This document shows positions 1-11,752 of a stretch of 64,000 nucleotides of DNA, one piece after another. This DNA is from Hymenobacter jeollabukensis. GTDB lineage: Bacteria > Bacteroidota > Bacteroidia > Cytophagales > Hymenobacteraceae. A program made the position numbers and the translations under genes. The notes below the pieces were generated by a model. The model was not told the origin of the DNA. It was given only the letters and a program-made list of their open reading frames with translations, and did no database searches. Within the stretch, counting starts at the first letter, position 1. Every line of letters starts with the position of its first letter. The stretch spans positions 1 through 64,000 of the forward strand of contig NZ_VAJM01000001.1 of NCBI RefSeq assembly GCF_005771675.1. The letters run 5' to 3'.

Positions 1-78
1 GGAGTATTTGTCCCATAGGGCCGTGCGGTAAGTAGCGTCAAAAGGTACACCACGACACCCTGGGACTATACAGCTAGG

Positions 79-129
79 GTTGTCGTTCGACGAAGCACGC
101 GAGATGTCTCGACAAGCTCGACATGACGT
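79..129. repeat. Arm of a palindromic repeat (GTCGAG family)
   Basis: This short stretch reads GCACGCGAGATGTCTCGACA followed by AGCTCGACATGACG. The same arm recurs near 14.4 and 15.6 kb, and variants lie near 8.5 and 24.4 kb. Only the right-hand arm is evident here, so the left half may be degenerate. It lies downstream of the minus-strand aldo/keto reductase gene. Bases 1-176 hold no gene that I can support. Confidence 0.6.
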
Positions 130-176
130 GCTGGTTACGCCTCTGCATGACGTTCTATACTACCTGACAACGCAAC

Positions 177-2056
<1,880 letters not shown>

Positions 2057-2154
2057 CCTCGGTGCTGAAGCCGGTACCGGCAGCGTTCTGCCGGGCGTAC
2101 GCGGCGCTGCTTACGTGTTAAACAGCTTCTTTAATGGAGCAGTTGGCGGCAAGG

Positions 2155-2162
2155 CAAAATTA
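2155..2162 (-). promoter_or_regulatory. Bacteroidota -7 box (GAF gene)
   Basis: On the minus strand this reads TAATTTTG, a full match to TAnnTTTG, about 100 bases upstream of the GAF protein start. No clear -33 TTTG was found. Confidence 0.45.
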
Positions 2163-2260
2163 CGGCCTGTTTTTCACACAGAGTATATAGCGCAAAAATC
2201 CTATATATAATCTATTCCGACCTCCCCCGCTACGCGCAGGCAGGCCGCGCCGGGTCGGGG

Positions 2261-3316
2261 CTAGCCCAGCACGGCCGCCACCGGCACCTGCGGGTGCAGC
2301 ACCATAAACACCAGCTCCTGCAGGATATCGGCCTCCGACATGGAGCCGGCTTCCACGCCCTTGCTCTGCAGATCGGCCCGGCGGATCAGGCGGATGATGT
2401 CGCGGGTGCGCGGGTACGGGAAGACTTTCAGGGCCTGCTGGTACTCCTTCTGGGCGTAGCTGTTGTTGACGCCGATTTTCTTCCAGTCGGCCGGCGAGGG
2501 GTTGGGCAGCGTGTGCAGCTGCAGCAGGCGCAGGAAGAAGTTGAAGAGGATGGTCAGGTTCGGAATGAGCGGGTTGTCCTTGGGGTTGAGCGCGAAGTGC
2601 TGGATGATGCGGTTGGCCTTTAGGATGTCGCGCATGATCAGCGCCTTTTGCAGCTCGAAGATGTTGTAGTCCTTGCTGATGCCCACCATGCGCTGCACCG
2701 TGGCCGCGTCGATGGGCTGGCCGGGCTGCAGGTTCAGCTCCATCTTCTGGATTTCGCCCAGCAGGCGGGCCAGGTCGGGGCCGATGTACTCGCTCAGCAG
2801 CTGCACCGCCTCGTCGTGAATGGGGCGCTGGCGCTGGCGCATGGTGGCCTGCAGCCACTGGGGCACCTGGTAGTCGCGCAGCTTGTCGGAGGTCATCAGC
2901 ACGGCGTGCTCGGTTACGGCCTTGCCCAGCTTTTTGCGGCCGTCCAGGGTTTTGTGCTTGTGGGCAAAGACCAGCACCGTGCTCGGCAGCGGGTTCTTGA
3001 GGTAGGCTTCGAGCATGGTCTGGCCGGCGTCGCCTTCCAGGCCCGGCAGGTTCTGGGCCTCCTTCACGATGACGACGGTGCGTTCGGCCATCATCGGGAA
3101 GCGCCGCGCCTGCCCCAGCACCGTCGGAATGTCGGTGTCCTTGCCGTAGAGCACCACCTGGTTGAAGCCCTTGTCCATCTCGCTCAGCACGTTTTTCTCG
3201 ATGAAGTCGGACACCAGGTCGATGTAGTACGGCTCCTCCCCTTGCAGAAAGTACACCGGCTGGTACTGCCCCTTCTGGAGCTGCGGCATGATCTGGTCGG
3301 CGGAAAGGGCGGGCAT
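2261..3316 (-). CDS. holA: DNA polymerase III subunit delta
   Basis: A 351-residue clamp-loader delta subunit, which opens the beta sliding clamp during replication. It has the RecA-like N-terminal part (YFLQGEEPYYID, VVIVKEAQNL) and the delta C-terminal helical domain (SYAQKEYQQALKVF). Length fits the family. The start ATG at 3316 gives the normal N-terminus MPALSADQIM; further upstream the frame runs into the octamer repeats. The leader therefore carries four GGTGANNT units directly before the start codon. The likely -7 box lies at 3418-3425, overlapping the start codon of the divergent glycosyltransferase. Confidence 0.93.
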   Translation of the reverse strand: MPALSADQIMPQLQKGQYQPVYFLQGEEPYYIDLVSDFIEKNVLSEMDKGFNQVVLYGKDTDIPTVLGQARRFPMMAERTVVIVKEAQNLPGLEGDAGQTMLEAYLKNPLPSTVLVFAHKHKTLDGRKKLGKAVTEHAVLMTSDKLRDYQVPQWLQATMRQRQRPIHDEAVQLLSEYIGPDLARLLGEIQKMELNLQPGQPIDAATVQRMVGISKDYNIFELQKALIMRDILKANRIIQHFALNPKDNPLIPNLTILFNFFLRLLQLHTLPNPSPADWKKIGVNNSYAQKEYQQALKVFPYPRTRDIIRLIRRADLQSKGVEAGSMSEADILQELVFMVLHPQVPVAAVLG

Positions 3317-3317
3317 C

Positions 3318-3412
3318 GGTGAGGTGGTGAAGTGGTGAACTGGTGAGTTTGCTGGGCTGGCGCTAGGTAAGTTGCACGTCAACTCACTATTTCACCATCT
3401 CATAAGTTCACC
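3318..3412. repeat. Inverted octamer arrays (GGTGANNT family)
   Basis: The left arm at 3318-3349 is four octamers: GGTGAGGT, GGTGAAGT, GGTGAACT, GGTGAGTT. The right arm at 3381-3412 carries the complement pattern: AACTCACT, ATTTCACC, ATCTCATA, AGTTCACC. The left arm starts two bases from the holA start codon. The same family recurs at 47486-47614 and 51985-52080. Confidence 0.85.
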
Positions 3413-3417
3413 ACCTG

Positions 3418-3425
3418 CAAAGATA
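3418..3425 (-). promoter_or_regulatory. -7 box for holA
   Basis: The minus strand reads TATCTTTG, a full match to TAnnTTTG. The last base coincides with the A of the glycosyltransferase ATG at 3425, so the two divergent genes share control DNA. Confidence 0.5.
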
Positions 3426-4972
3426 TGCCCGTTTCCGCTCCTGCCCCGATGGCCCGCCCGGTGCGCCTCGATACCTGGCTGCTGGTGCTGGCCGCCGCGA
3501 AGTTTCTTATGCAGCTGCTGCTTTCGGGCCGCTACGGCCTGCACCGCGACGAGTACCTCTACCTCGACATGGCCCACCACCTGGCCTGGGGCTACAAGGA
3601 AATTCCGCCGCTGCTGGCGCCGCTGGCCTGGCTGGCGCAGGCCGCGTTCGGGCACAGCGTCATCGGGGTGAAGTTCTTCCCGGCCTTGTTCGGGGGCCTC
3701 ACCGTGCTGCTCACCGGGCTCATTGCGCGGGAGGCCGGCGGGGGCCGCGGGGCCCAGCTGGCGGCGGGCTTCGCGGTGGCGGTGGCGCCGGTGTATCTGG
3801 CCATGCAGGGCCTGCTGCAGCCCAATTTCCTCGACGTGTTTTTCTGGACGCTCTACGGCTGGCTGGTGCTGCGCTTCGTGCACACCCACGAGCCGCGCCT
3901 GCTGCTGTGGCTGGGCCTGAGCATCGGGCTGGGGCTGCTGGCCAAGTACACCACTGCGTTCTACGTGCTGGCCCTGGTGCTGGCCTTGCTGCTCACGCCC
4001 GCCGAGCGGCCCTGGCTGCTGACGCGCTGGTTTTGGGGCGGCGTGGGCCTGGCTTTTCTCATCTTTCTGCCCAACCTCGTCTGGCAGGCCACCCACCACT
4101 GGCCGGTGCTCGGCCACATGCACAAGCTGCAGGAAACCCAACTCACCAACGTGTCGCCCGTCAATTTCCTCGTCGAGCAGCTGCCCATGACCCTGGCCGG
4201 GGCGCCGCTGTGGCTGGCCGGGCTCTGGTTCGGCCTCACCCGCGCCGGCCGGCCCTACCGCCCGCTGGTGCTGGCCTACTTCTTCGTCATCGGCCTGCTG
4301 CTGCTGAGCCGGGGCAAAAACTACTACGCCGCCGCCGTGTACCCGCCCCTGATAGCTCTGGGCGCCGCCTACCTCGACCGCCGCAGCCGCCCGGCCCTGT
4401 TCGGCGCCCTGGCCCTGGGCGTCTTGCTGACCCTGCCCGTGGTGCCCGCCCTGCTGCCGGTGTTGTCCGTCGAGCAGCTGGCCCGCTACGTCAAAAAGCT
4501 GCCCGTCGACGCCCTCACGCGCTGGGAAGACGGCCGGCAGCACGCCCTACCCCAGGACGTGGCCGACATGCACGGCTGGGACGAGTACGCCCCGCTGGTG
4601 CAGCGGGCCCTGGACCAGCTGCCGCCCCAGGAGCGCGCCCACTGCATCGTCTACGGCGACAATTACGGGCAGGCCGGGGCGCTGAACTGGTTCGGGCCCG
4701 CCCTGGGCCTGCCCCGCGCCTACACCCTGAACGGCTCCAACGCCTACTGGATGCCCCAGCCCGACTCGGTCAGCGCCTTCATCTACGCCAACGAGGGCGA
4801 CGGGCCCGAAGACCTCAAGCGGGCCTTCGAAACCGTGGAAGTCGTCGGGCGGGTGCAGAGCCCCTACGCCCGCGTGCGGGGCAGCGAGGTGCTGCTGTTT
4901 CGCCACCCCCGCGGCGACCTGCGGCCCTTCGTGGCCAAACGCATCAAGGAGGCGCAGGAAGGCTTCGAGTAA
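3425..4972 (+). CDS. GT39/ArnT-like membrane glycosyltransferase
   Basis: A 515-residue polytopic membrane protein of the GT-C fold, dolichyl-phosphate-mannose/ArnT type, which moves a sugar from a polyprenyl-phosphate donor to a lipid or protein acceptor on the outer face of the inner membrane. The first periplasmic loop has the diagnostic acidic motif HRDEYLYLDMAHHL (about residues 40-53). About ten hydrophobic segments follow up to residue 360, then a soluble domain of about 150 residues with YGDNYGQAGALNWFG. The soluble C-terminus is common in the Bacteroidota members. The acceptor is unknown and no sugar-pathway gene is adjacent. Confidence 0.85.
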   Translation: MPVSAPAPMARPVRLDTWLLVLAAAKFLMQLLLSGRYGLHRDEYLYLDMAHHLAWGYKEIPPLLAPLAWLAQAAFGHSVIGVKFFPALFGGLTVLLTGLIAREAGGGRGAQLAAGFAVAVAPVYLAMQGLLQPNFLDVFFWTLYGWLVLRFVHTHEPRLLLWLGLSIGLGLLAKYTTAFYVLALVLALLLTPAERPWLLTRWFWGGVGLAFLIFLPNLVWQATHHWPVLGHMHKLQETQLTNVSPVNFLVEQLPMTLAGAPLWLAGLWFGLTRAGRPYRPLVLAYFFVIGLLLLSRGKNYYAAAVYPPLIALGAAYLDRRSRPALFGALALGVLLTLPVVPALLPVLSVEQLARYVKKLPVDALTRWEDGRQHALPQDVADMHGWDEYAPLVQRALDQLPPQERAHCIVYGDNYGQAGALNWFGPALGLPRAYTLNGSNAYWMPQPDSVSAFIYANEGDGPEDLKRAFETVEVVGRVQSPYARVRGSEVLLFRHPRGDLRPFVAKRIKEAQEGFE

Positions 4973-5003
4973 AACCCATGCGCGCGGCAGTGCCCCGGGC
5001 GCT

Positions 5004-5011
5004 TACCTTTG
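5004..5011 (+). promoter_or_regulatory. -7 box for tyrS
   Basis: TACCTTTG is a full match to TAnnTTTG, 90 bases upstream of the tyrS ATG. Transcripts starting here would carry the heptamer hairpin at 5019-5096 in their leader. Confidence 0.5.
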
Positions 5012-5018
5012 GCAAAAA

Positions 5019-5096
5019 GTTGTCTGTTGTCAGTTGCGAGTTGTCAGGCTGTTCTGGCACTCCTGCCCTGACAACTGACAACTCGCAACTGACAAC
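5019..5096. repeat. Inverted heptamer arrays in tyrS leader
   Basis: The left arm at 5019-5046 is GTTGTCT, GTTGTCA, GTTGCGA, GTTGTCA. The right arm at 5069-5096 is TGACAAC, TGACAAC, TCGCAAC, TGACAAC. Units 2-4 of each arm are exact reverse complements, giving a 21-bp stem (5026-5046 with 5076-5096) that ends five bases before the tyrS ATG. Confidence 0.9.
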
Positions 5097-5101
5097 TCCT
5101 T

Positions 5102-6403
5102 ATGTCCCTTATCGACGAACTGCGCTGGCGCGGCATGTTTCACGACATGATGCCCGGCACCGACGAGCAACTGAACAACCACGCGCCCGTCTCCGGCTAC
5201 ATTGGCTTCGACCCCACCGCCGCCTCCCTGCACATCGGCAACCTGGCCACCATCATGCTGCTGGTGCACCTGCAGCGCGCCGGCCACCGCCCCGTGGCCC
5301 TGGTGGGCGGCGCCACCGGCATGATCGGGGACCCGTCGGGCAAATCGGCCGAGCGCAACCTGCTCGACGAAACCACCCTGCGCGCCAATCAGGCCGGCAT
5401 CAAGGCCCAACTGGAGAAGTTCCTGACCTTCGACGACTCGCCTACCGGCGCGGTGGTTGTCAACAACTACGACTGGTTCAAGGAGTTTGGCTTCCTGCAG
5501 TTCCTGCGCGAAGTAGGCAAGCACCTGACTGTGAACTATATGATGGCCAAGGACTCGGTGAAGCGCCGCATCGGCGGCAACGAGGACACCGGCGCCGAGG
5601 GCATCAGCTACACTGAGTTCAGCTACCAGCTGCTGCAGGGCTACGACTTCTACCACCTCTACAAAACCCTGGGCTGCACCCTGCAAATGGGCGCCTCCGA
5701 CCAGTGGGGTAACATCACCACCGGCACCGAGCTGATCCGCCGCCTCACCGGCGGCGAGGGCAAAGCCTATGCCCTCACCGGCCAGCTTATCACCAAGGCC
5801 GACGGCACCAAGTACGGCAAGTCGGAGACGGGCACCGTGTGGCTCGACGCCTCGATGACCTCCCCCTACGAGTTCTACCAGTTCTTCCTGCGCGCCGAGG
5901 ATGCCGATGCCCCGCGTTTGATTCGCGTGTTTACGCTGCTGAGCCAGGAAGAAATTGAGGCCCTGGAAGCTGAACACGAGCCAGTGCCTAACCGGCGCAT
6001 TCTGCAGAAGGCGCTGGCCAAAGACGTGACCATTCGCGTGCACGGCCAAGCGGCCTACGAAGCGGCCGTTTCCGCCTCGGAAATCCAGTTTGGTGGTGGC
6101 GACCTGGCTAGTCTCGACGAGGAAACCTTACTCGCCGTATTCGCCGGCAACCCCCAGGCCGAAGTACCCCGTGCGTCATTAGCTGAGTTGAATGTCATTA
6201 GCCTCCTGAGCGAAGCCACCAACGGCGTCATCTTTCCCTCCAAAGGGGCGGCCCGCAAAATGATTCAGCAGAACGGCGTAAAAATCAACCGCCGGAAAGT
6301 CGACGTTGAGCAACAGGCTGCCGATGTTGAACCGCTACATGGCAAATACATTGTAGCCCAAAAGGGCAAGCAGGACTACTTTCTCATCACATTGACGGAG
6401 TAG
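5102..6403 (+). CDS. tyrS: Tyrosyl-tRNA synthetase
   Basis: A 433-residue class I aminoacyl-tRNA synthetase that charges tRNA-Tyr. The HIGH-type motif is HIGN (residues 44-47) and the KMSKS-type motif is KYGKS (237-241). The tyrosine pocket segments VNNYDWF and GASDQWGNI are present, and a C-terminal S4 RNA-binding domain covers about residues 365-432. Length is normal. The gene stands alone between a promoter at 5004 and a strong terminator at 6424-6455. The leader can form a hairpin that reaches almost to the start codon, which may limit translation. Confidence 0.97.
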   Translation: MSLIDELRWRGMFHDMMPGTDEQLNNHAPVSGYIGFDPTAASLHIGNLATIMLLVHLQRAGHRPVALVGGATGMIGDPSGKSAERNLLDETTLRANQAGIKAQLEKFLTFDDSPTGAVVVNNYDWFKEFGFLQFLREVGKHLTVNYMMAKDSVKRRIGGNEDTGAEGISYTEFSYQLLQGYDFYHLYKTLGCTLQMGASDQWGNITTGTELIRRLTGGEGKAYALTGQLITKADGTKYGKSETGTVWLDASMTSPYEFYQFFLRAEDADAPRLIRVFTLLSQEEIEALEAEHEPVPNRRILQKALAKDVTIRVHGQAAYEAAVSASEIQFGGGDLASLDEETLLAVFAGNPQAEVPRASLAELNVISLLSEATNGVIFPSKGAARKMIQQNGVKINRRKVDVEQQAADVEPLHGKYIVAQKGKQDYFLITLTE

Positions 6404-6423
6404 TCGATTTCGGCAAAATGCAG

Positions 6424-6455
6424 AAAGGGCTCCTGGTGCAAACCAGGAGCCCTTT
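6424..6455 (+). terminator. Terminator after tyrS
   Basis: A perfect 14-bp stem (AAAGGGCTCCTGGT and its complement) with a GCAA tetraloop, 20 bases after the stop codon. A second hairpin at 6475-6500 probably serves the convergent histone-like gene. Confidence 0.85.
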
Positions 6456-6505
6456 CAACGTTAGACGAGAAGCAACGGGCGGCGTGACCGGGCCGCCCGT
6501 GGTCC

Positions 6506-6781
6506 TTACTTCTTCTTGGCCGGAGCGGCTTTCTTAGCGGCCGGAGCAGCAGCGGCTTTCTTGGCCGGAGCGGCTTTAGCGGCCGGAGCGGCAGCCTTGT
6601 CGGTGGCGCTGTTCTTGGTGTTCTGCACCTCAGCGCGGATTTCCTGAGCCATGTTCTTCAGCTCCTGCATGCCTTTGCGCACACGGGTGCCGGCAGCCGA
6701 GTTGCTCTTGTCGTAGAACTTCTCGAAGTCAGCTTCCAGCGAGTGAACGAGGTCCCGGAGTTTGCCAAAATTGTTAGCCAT
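6506..6781 (-). CDS. Histone H1-like Hc1 protein
   Basis: A 91-residue basic protein. Residues 1-60 form a helical domain (FGKLRDLVHSLEADFEKFYD) typical of the Hc1 family in Bacteroidota. Residues 61-91 are a low-complexity tail of Ala, Pro and Lys repeats ending in KKK, as in eukaryotic H1 tails. Such proteins bind DNA and help compact the nucleoid. The ATG at 6781 is preceded by a good promoter (6852-6880). The tail is encoded by repeated codons and could vary in length between strains. Confidence 0.88.
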   Translation of the reverse strand: MANNFGKLRDLVHSLEADFEKFYDKSNSAAGTRVRKGMQELKNMAQEIRAEVQNTKNSATDKAAAPAAKAAPAKKAAAAPAAKKAAPAKKK

Positions 6782-6851
6782 GAGAAAGAGAGGGGGGGTT
6801 AGTGGTGTGAAACAAGGGTTTGACCGTGGCTAATATACGGGCATTTCAAAT

Positions 6852-6880
6852 CAAAGCTAATTTTCGAAAAAATTTTTCAA
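6852..6880 (-). promoter_or_regulatory. Promoter of the Hc1 gene
   Basis: On the minus strand TTG (6878-6880), an 18-base spacer and TAGCTTTG (6852-6859) match the Bacteroidota -33/-7 layout. The start codon lies about 70 bases downstream. Confidence 0.6.
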
Positions 6881-6969
6881 GGCCGATTGCAGCCCGTATG
6901 GGGCAATTTCACCACCCAAAATCCGCATTTTAGCTTTTCCACCCTCCACCGATTCTATTCGATAAGTAC

Positions 6970-7015
6970 AAAAACAAAGCCACCCGCTGCCTTAGCAACG
7001 GGTGGCTTTGTTTTT
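6970..7015 (-). terminator. Terminator of the oxoamine synthase gene
   Basis: A 17-bp perfect inverted repeat with AAAAACAAAGCCACCCG as one arm. It is flanked by A-runs and T-runs, so it may work in both directions. It lies 18 bases after the stop at 7033. Confidence 0.85.
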
Positions 7016-7032
7016 CGGGCCAAAAGCGCGTT

Positions 7033-8271
7033 TTAGGCCGTTGCGGGCTGTTTTGAGTACAGGCCCTTGTCGAGCTTGCTGGCAATGGCTTCGAAGGCGG
7101 CAATGGTCTGGTCGACGTCGGCCAGCGTGTGCACGGCCGTCGGAATCAGGCGCAGCATAATCACGCCTTTGGGCACCACCGGGTACACCACGATGGAGCA
7201 GAAAATGCCGTAATTCTCACGCAGATCGAAGGTTAGCGCCGTCGCGTCGGGAATTTCGCCGTTGAGCAGCACCGGCGTCACCGGGGTGGTGGTGGTGCCG
7301 ATGTTGAAGCCCTTCTCGCGCAAGCCCGACTGCAGGGCCCGCACGATGGTCCACAGGTTTTCTTTCAATTCCGGCTGGCTGCGCAGCAGCTCCAAACGCT
7401 TCAAAGCACCCACTACCAGCGGCATGGGCAGGGATTTGGCGAAGATCTGGCTACGCATGTTGTAGCGCAAATATTCAATTACCGGCTCGGGGCCACCGAC
7501 GAAAGCGCCGATGCTGGCCATGCTCTTGGCAAACGTCGAAAAATAAAGGTCGATGCCGTCCTGCACGCCCTGTTCTTCGCCCGTTCCGGCGCCCGTAGCG
7601 CCCATCGTGCCGAAGCCGTGGGCATCATCCACGAACAGGCGGAAGTTCCACCGCTCCTTCAGGGCCACGATGTCCTTCAGGTTGCCCTGGTTGCCCGACA
7701 TGCCGAACGCGCCCTCGGTAATCACCAGGATGCCGCCGCCCGTCTCGTCGACGATGCGCTTGGCGCGCTCCAGCTGCTTCTCGAGGCTGGCCATATCGTT
7801 ATGCGGAAACACGAAGCGCTTGCCCGCGTGCAGGCGCACCCCGTCGATGATGCAGGCGTGCGACTCGGCGTCGTACACAATCACGTCGTGGCGCGAGACG
7901 AGCGAGTCGATGATGCTCACCACGCCCTGGTAGCCGAAGTTGAGCAGCAGCACGTCGTCCTTCTGAATGAACTCGGCCAGCTCTTTCTCCAGCTGCTCGT
8001 GGTAGTTGGAGTTGCCGCTCATGATGCGGGCGCCCATTGGCAACGCCATGCCGAACTCGGCGGCGGCGTCAGCGTCGGCCTTGCGCACCTCGGGGTGGTT
8101 GGCCAAGCCCAGGTAGTTGTTCAGGCTCCAGGTCAGAACCTCTTTGCCGCGGAAAATCATGCGCGGCTTGATTTCGCCTTCGAGCTTGGGGAACGTGAAG
8201 TAGCCGTGAGCGTAGTGCGAATGGCTGCCGAGCGGGCCGCGGTTGGCGGCAATTCTCTCAAAAATGTCCAC
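7033..8271 (-). CDS. Alpha-oxoamine synthase (serine palmitoyltransferase/KBL type)
   Basis: A 412-residue PLP enzyme of the alpha-oxoamine synthase family, which condenses an amino acid with an acyl-CoA. Lys249 in STFAKS should bind PLP, with His138 (AESHAC) and DDAHG (215-219) around the cofactor. In Bacteroidota the likely role is the first step of sphingolipid synthesis; glycine C-acetyltransferase is the alternative. I chose the GTG at 8271, giving the start DIFERIAANRGPL. A TTG at 8340 extends the frame by 23 residues but lies within ten bases of a TAACTTGC promoter-like box (about 8350-8357), which would make it nearly leaderless. Confidence 0.85.
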   Translation of the reverse strand: MDIFERIAANRGPLGSHSHYAHGYFTFPKLEGEIKPRMIFRGKEVLTWSLNNYLGLANHPEVRKADADAAAEFGMALPMGARIMSGNSNYHEQLEKELAEFIQKDDVLLLNFGYQGVVSIIDSLVSRHDVIVYDAESHACIIDGVRLHAGKRFVFPHNDMASLEKQLERAKRIVDETGGGILVITEGAFGMSGNQGNLKDIVALKERWNFRLFVDDAHGFGTMGATGAGTGEEQGVQDGIDLYFSTFAKSMASIGAFVGGPEPVIEYLRYNMRSQIFAKSLPMPLVVGALKRLELLRSQPELKENLWTIVRALQSGLREKGFNIGTTTTPVTPVLLNGEIPDATALTFDLRENYGIFCSIVVYPVVPKGVIMLRLIPTAVHTLADVDQTIAAFEAIASKLDKGLYSKQPATA

Positions 8272-8440
8272 GCGGGGATGCTTTTTGGGTGAGTAAGCGG
8301 AAAAAACCGTTTGGCCCACGCCATTCAGGGCGCAGGCCAAATGTGGCGCAAGTTACGAAACCGCGCTCAGGCAACGAGCGTTAGGCGCCGCGATATTCGG
8401 CATGGCGAATAGAGCGACACCGTAAACCAGCACCTCACCC

Positions 8441-8587
8441 GAAGAACAAAAGAACGTCATGTCAAGCTTGTCGAGACAGCTCGCGTGCTGACGTCGGATA
8501 GTAAAAGCCTCGTTCAACGAACGGGTTGCTATCCGGCGTCAGCACGCGAGATTCCTCGGCTGCGCTCGGAATGACGTTCTTCTGTTA
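8441..8587. repeat. Palindromic repeat, about 145 bp
   Basis: The left arm has GAACGTCATGTCAAGCTTGT, then CTCGCGTGCTGACG and GATAG. The right arm has CTATC, CGTCAGCACGCGAG and GGAATGACGTTC. The arms are of two subtypes (GTCGAGA on the left, CCTCGGCTGCGCTCGG on the right), so the element is a mosaic. It fills most of the 389-bp gap before accC. A TACTTTCG box at 8620-8627 may be the accC promoter. Confidence 0.85.
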
Positions 8588-8660
8588 TCGTTCAAATTAC
8601 GCCTTCTGCCCCTATCTATTACTTTCGCCACTCCCTTCCCTCCCCCTGCCCCTCTACGGC

Positions 8661-10181
<1,521 letters not shown>

Positions 10182-10200
10182 GCTGAATCGTCTCACCTAA

Positions 10201-10240
10201 AATAGCCCCGCCCGACCGGTACCGGTCGGGCGGGGCTATT
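10201..10240 (+). terminator. Terminator after accC
   Basis: A perfect 20-bp inverted repeat with no unpaired loop base at its centre (AATAGCCCCGCCCGACCGGT and its complement), followed by TTTG. Confidence 0.85.
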
Positions 10241-10280
10241 TTGTGGAATATGCAATGCAAGGGCGCTGGACTATCCATTC

Positions 10281-11342
10281 TCACCCCAGCACCGTGTCGG
10301 CCACGAGGCTCAGGCCGCGGGTCAGCAGCGCGTCGTCGGCGATGTTGCCCAAGGCCAGCCGCAGGCCGTTGTGGGCCGGGTTAGAGCTGAGCTGGTAAGC
10401 CGCGCTGGTCACCACTTCGACGCCGCGGGCCAGCAGCTGCCGTTCCAGGGCGGGCACGTCGGCGGTGGCGGGCAGAGGGAGCCAGAGGTGGAAGCTGGTA
10501 GGCTGAGCCTGGTACGGCAGCCCCCGCAGCGCGGCCGCGGCCAAAGCCTGGCGGCGGCGGGCTTCCCGCTGCTTGTCGGCAATGAGCTGGGCCAGCTGGC
10601 CGTTCTGCGCCCAGGTGCCCAGCAGGCGCGTGAGCAGCATCACCGAGCCGCCGGTAAGCGTGCGGATGGCGTTGATCAGCTCCTCCCGCCACTGCGGCGG
10701 CGCGACGATGTAGGACAGCTTGGCGCCCGGGGCCACGGCCTTGGCCAGGCTGAAGATGTAGAAGCTGCGCTCGGGCGCCAGCTGGGCAAAGCTCGGGGGC
10801 GCCTCGGGCTGCAGAAAGCCGTAGGCGTCGTCGTCGATGAGCAGCACGTCGGCGCGGCGGGCCACTTCTACCAGCTCCCGGCGCCGCGCCAGGGGCATCA
10901 CCAGGCCCAGCGGGTTGTGCACGGTGGGCGTCAGGTACACGGCCGCGGCGCGGTGCTGCCGGCACAGGCGTTCCAGCGCCGCCGGCTCCATCCCGTCGGC
11001 ATCGAGCGGGCAGGCCACCAGCTGCACCCCGAAGCGCCGGGCCAGCAGCAGAAAGCCGTTGTAGGCCACCGCGTCGACCACCACGGTGCGGCCGGCCAGC
11101 TGCGCGGCCAGCAAAATGGCCACCAGCGCGTGGTGCCCGCCGCAGCCCAGGTGCACCGTATCCGGGTCGATGGAGAAACCGGGGCGCGCCAGCCAGGCGG
11201 CGGCCACGGCCCGGTCGGCGGCGTAGTGGCCGGGCGGCTCCATCAGCAGGTAGGCTTCGTCGGGCGGCAGCGCCGCCAGGGCTTGCCGGAATAGCTCATG
11301 GTGGGCCGGCAGCACCGGGTAGTTGTAGCGCAGGTCAATCAT
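10281..11342 (-). CDS. PLP-dependent aminotransferase (class I/II)
   Basis: A 353-residue fold-type I PLP enzyme resembling the aminotransferase half of MocR regulators, but with no DNA-binding N-terminus. The PLP lysine is in SLAKAVAPGAKLSY, and DDDAYGF holds the aspartate that contacts the pyridine nitrogen. TPTVHNPLG carries the substrate-side Asn. The ATG at 11342 gives MIDLRYNYPVLP, a normal start for this group. The gene lies, reversed, between accC and a duplicated accC 3' end, which suggests that it arrived with that duplication. The substrate is unknown. Confidence 0.85.
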   Translation of the reverse strand: MIDLRYNYPVLPAHHELFRQALAALPPDEAYLLMEPPGHYAADRAVAAAWLARPGFSIDPDTVHLGCGGHHALVAILLAAQLAGRTVVVDAVAYNGFLLLARRFGVQLVACPLDADGMEPAALERLCRQHRAAAVYLTPTVHNPLGLVMPLARRRELVEVARRADVLLIDDDAYGFLQPEAPPSFAQLAPERSFYIFSLAKAVAPGAKLSYIVAPPQWREELINAIRTLTGGSVMLLTRLLGTWAQNGQLAQLIADKQREARRRQALAAAALRGLPYQAQPTSFHLWLPLPATADVPALERQLLARGVEVVTSAAYQLSSNPAHNGLRLALGNIADDALLTRGLSLVADTVLG

Positions 11343-11409
11343 GGGGCCAAGGTAGCGCGCCGAGCACCACCACAGAATGTGCGCAAGCTCCACGGCTGGA
11401 AGTGTCCGG

Positions 11410-11658
11410 TTGGGCTTCGGCCGCTATGTGCTTTACCACCCTGCCTTCCCCTCCGACGACTTCGATACGAACTTCGTGCGCAACCATTTCCAGCCTAGCG
11501 TGCTGCAGCCCACGCCCAGCCCCGAGCTGGCCCAGCTGGCCGCCTTTCTGCTCGGTGAGCAGAAAGGCGCCGGCGCCGCTACGGCCTCGAATGGCGCGGC
11601 TGCGGGCGGCGCGGCCGTGCCGGTGTCGAACTGGAAGAAGAATCGGTTGGCTCGGTAG
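11410..11658 (+). pseudogene. Duplicated 3' end of accC
   Basis: This stretch encodes LGFGRYVLYHPAFPSDDFDT at its start and SNWKKNRLAR with a stop at its end, matching the last 85 or so codons of accC (9921-10181). There is one in-frame gap (VLAAKLLTEQ becomes FLLGEQ) and many third-position changes. The frame is open and could give a peptide of about 90 residues from 11377, but the ATP-grasp core is missing, so it is not a working carboxylase. The codon-like pattern of changes means that the source was once a full gene. It has its own terminator. Confidence 0.85.
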
Positions 11659-11677
11659 GGTTCGGCTGATAGACTGT

Positions 11678-11722
11678 AAAACAGAACCGCCCGGCTGGTA
11701 TTCAGCTGGGCGGTTCTGTTTT
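11678..11722 (+). terminator. Terminator after the accC fragment
   Basis: A 19-bp stem starting AAAACAGAACCGCCCGGCT, with a TTTT run. Its sequence differs from the terminator after full-length accC, although its position relative to the reading frame is similar. Confidence 0.8.
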
Positions 11723-11752
11723 CTACCTAGAACTTGAATCTGAAATACCTTT

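Noticed and set aside
3392-4543. 383-codon minus-strand frame across the glycosyltransferase gene
   Set aside because: Gln/His/Gly-rich shadow; the plus-strand frame has clear membrane segments and motifs.
5019-5101. T-box riboswitch for tyrS
   Set aside because: The leader is too short, lacks the T-box sequence and antiterminator, and consists only of heptamer repeats.
11377-11658. Functional second biotin carboxylase or small gene
   Set aside because: Only the last 85 or so codons are present; the ATP-grasp core is missing, so it is treated as a fragment.
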